A stretch of 40,732 nucleotides of DNA from JBMOKU01 sp049324315 (GTDB lineage: Bacteria; Bacillota; Clostridia; Peptostreptococcales; Thermotaleaceae). Within the stretch, counting starts at the first letter, position 1. Every line of letters begins with the position of its first letter. The notes under the pieces are model-generated. The model was not told the DNA's origin. It searched no databases and worked only from the letters and a program-made list of their open reading frames with translations. The translations under genes were made by a program, and so were the position numbers. Below are positions 40,723 through 40,732 of this stretch, piece after piece. The stretch covers positions 1 to 40,732 of the forward strand of contig JBMOKU010000065.1 in the NCBI GenBank assembly GCA_049324315.1, written 5' to 3'.

Positions 40723-40732
40723 TAGGTTAGAA

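Noticed and set aside
1..40732. CRISPR arrays, tRNA genes, prophage or IS transposase genes
   Set aside because: I looked for regularly spaced repeats, tRNA-like folds and transposase-like proteins and found none.

Overview
The window looks like chromosomal DNA from a low-GC, anaerobic or fermentative member of the Clostridia (Firmicutes). The signs are strong GGAGG-type ribosome binding sites, frequent GTG/TTG starts, an [FeFe] hydrogenase operon, sigma-54 regulators, GlpP-type glycerol control and HPr-based PTS proteins. An Alkaliphilus-like relative is a guess from gene content and repeat style, not something the sequence proves.

Left part (1-10.1 kb): a citrate fermentation block. After a truncated divergent gene start and a short element with terminal inverted repeats come citG, then citC-citD-citE-citF-citX, a GntR/FCD regulator, and a tripartite tricarboxylate transporter (tctC-tctB-tctA). 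A shared operator (ATACGGGATACCGTAT or a close variant) sits before citC, before the regulator and before tctC. It ties uptake, citrate lyase, lyase maturation and the regulator into one regulon.

Middle (10.1-22.6 kb): a GNAT acetyltransferase, an unusual multicopper oxidase with a small unknown partner, argG-argH behind a promoter with ArgR-like sites, a trimeric NADH-linked [FeFe] hydrogenase (NuoE-like, NuoF-like, HydA) flanked by direct copies of a hairpin repeat, and a chemoreceptor whose C-terminus is a phosphonate-binding-protein-like domain that should lie in the cytoplasm. A second copy of the terminal-inverted-repeat element closes this part in opposite orientation.

Right part (22.6-35.5 kb, all minus strand): a complete glycerol/dihydroxyacetone system. 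In transcription order: an HPr-PAS-PAS-AAA+-HTH sigma-54 activator, dhaK, dhaL, dhaM, an HPr, glpP, two related small membrane proteins (candidate glycerol transporter), glpK, a GlpA-type glycerol-3-phosphate dehydrogenase, an FAD/NAD oxidoreductase, a DUF1667 protein, and a second sigma-54 activator. Two near-consensus sigma-54 promoters (before dhaK and before glpP) each carry the same 19-bp palindrome about 70-95 bp upstream. The GlpA operon has a sigma-A promoter followed by a leader terminator, as expected for GlpP antitermination. I infer a cascade: PTS state or another signal -> HPr-sigma-54 activator -> dhaKLM-HPr and glpP -> GlpP -> glycerol-3-phosphate oxidation. This is the most interesting system in the window.

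Right end (35.5-40.7 kb, minus strand): an operon of OmpR-type response regulator, histidine kinase, large lipoprotein and a DUF218 membrane protein, lying downstream of a 5S rRNA gene and its terminator, which mark the end of an rRNA operon continuing beyond the window.
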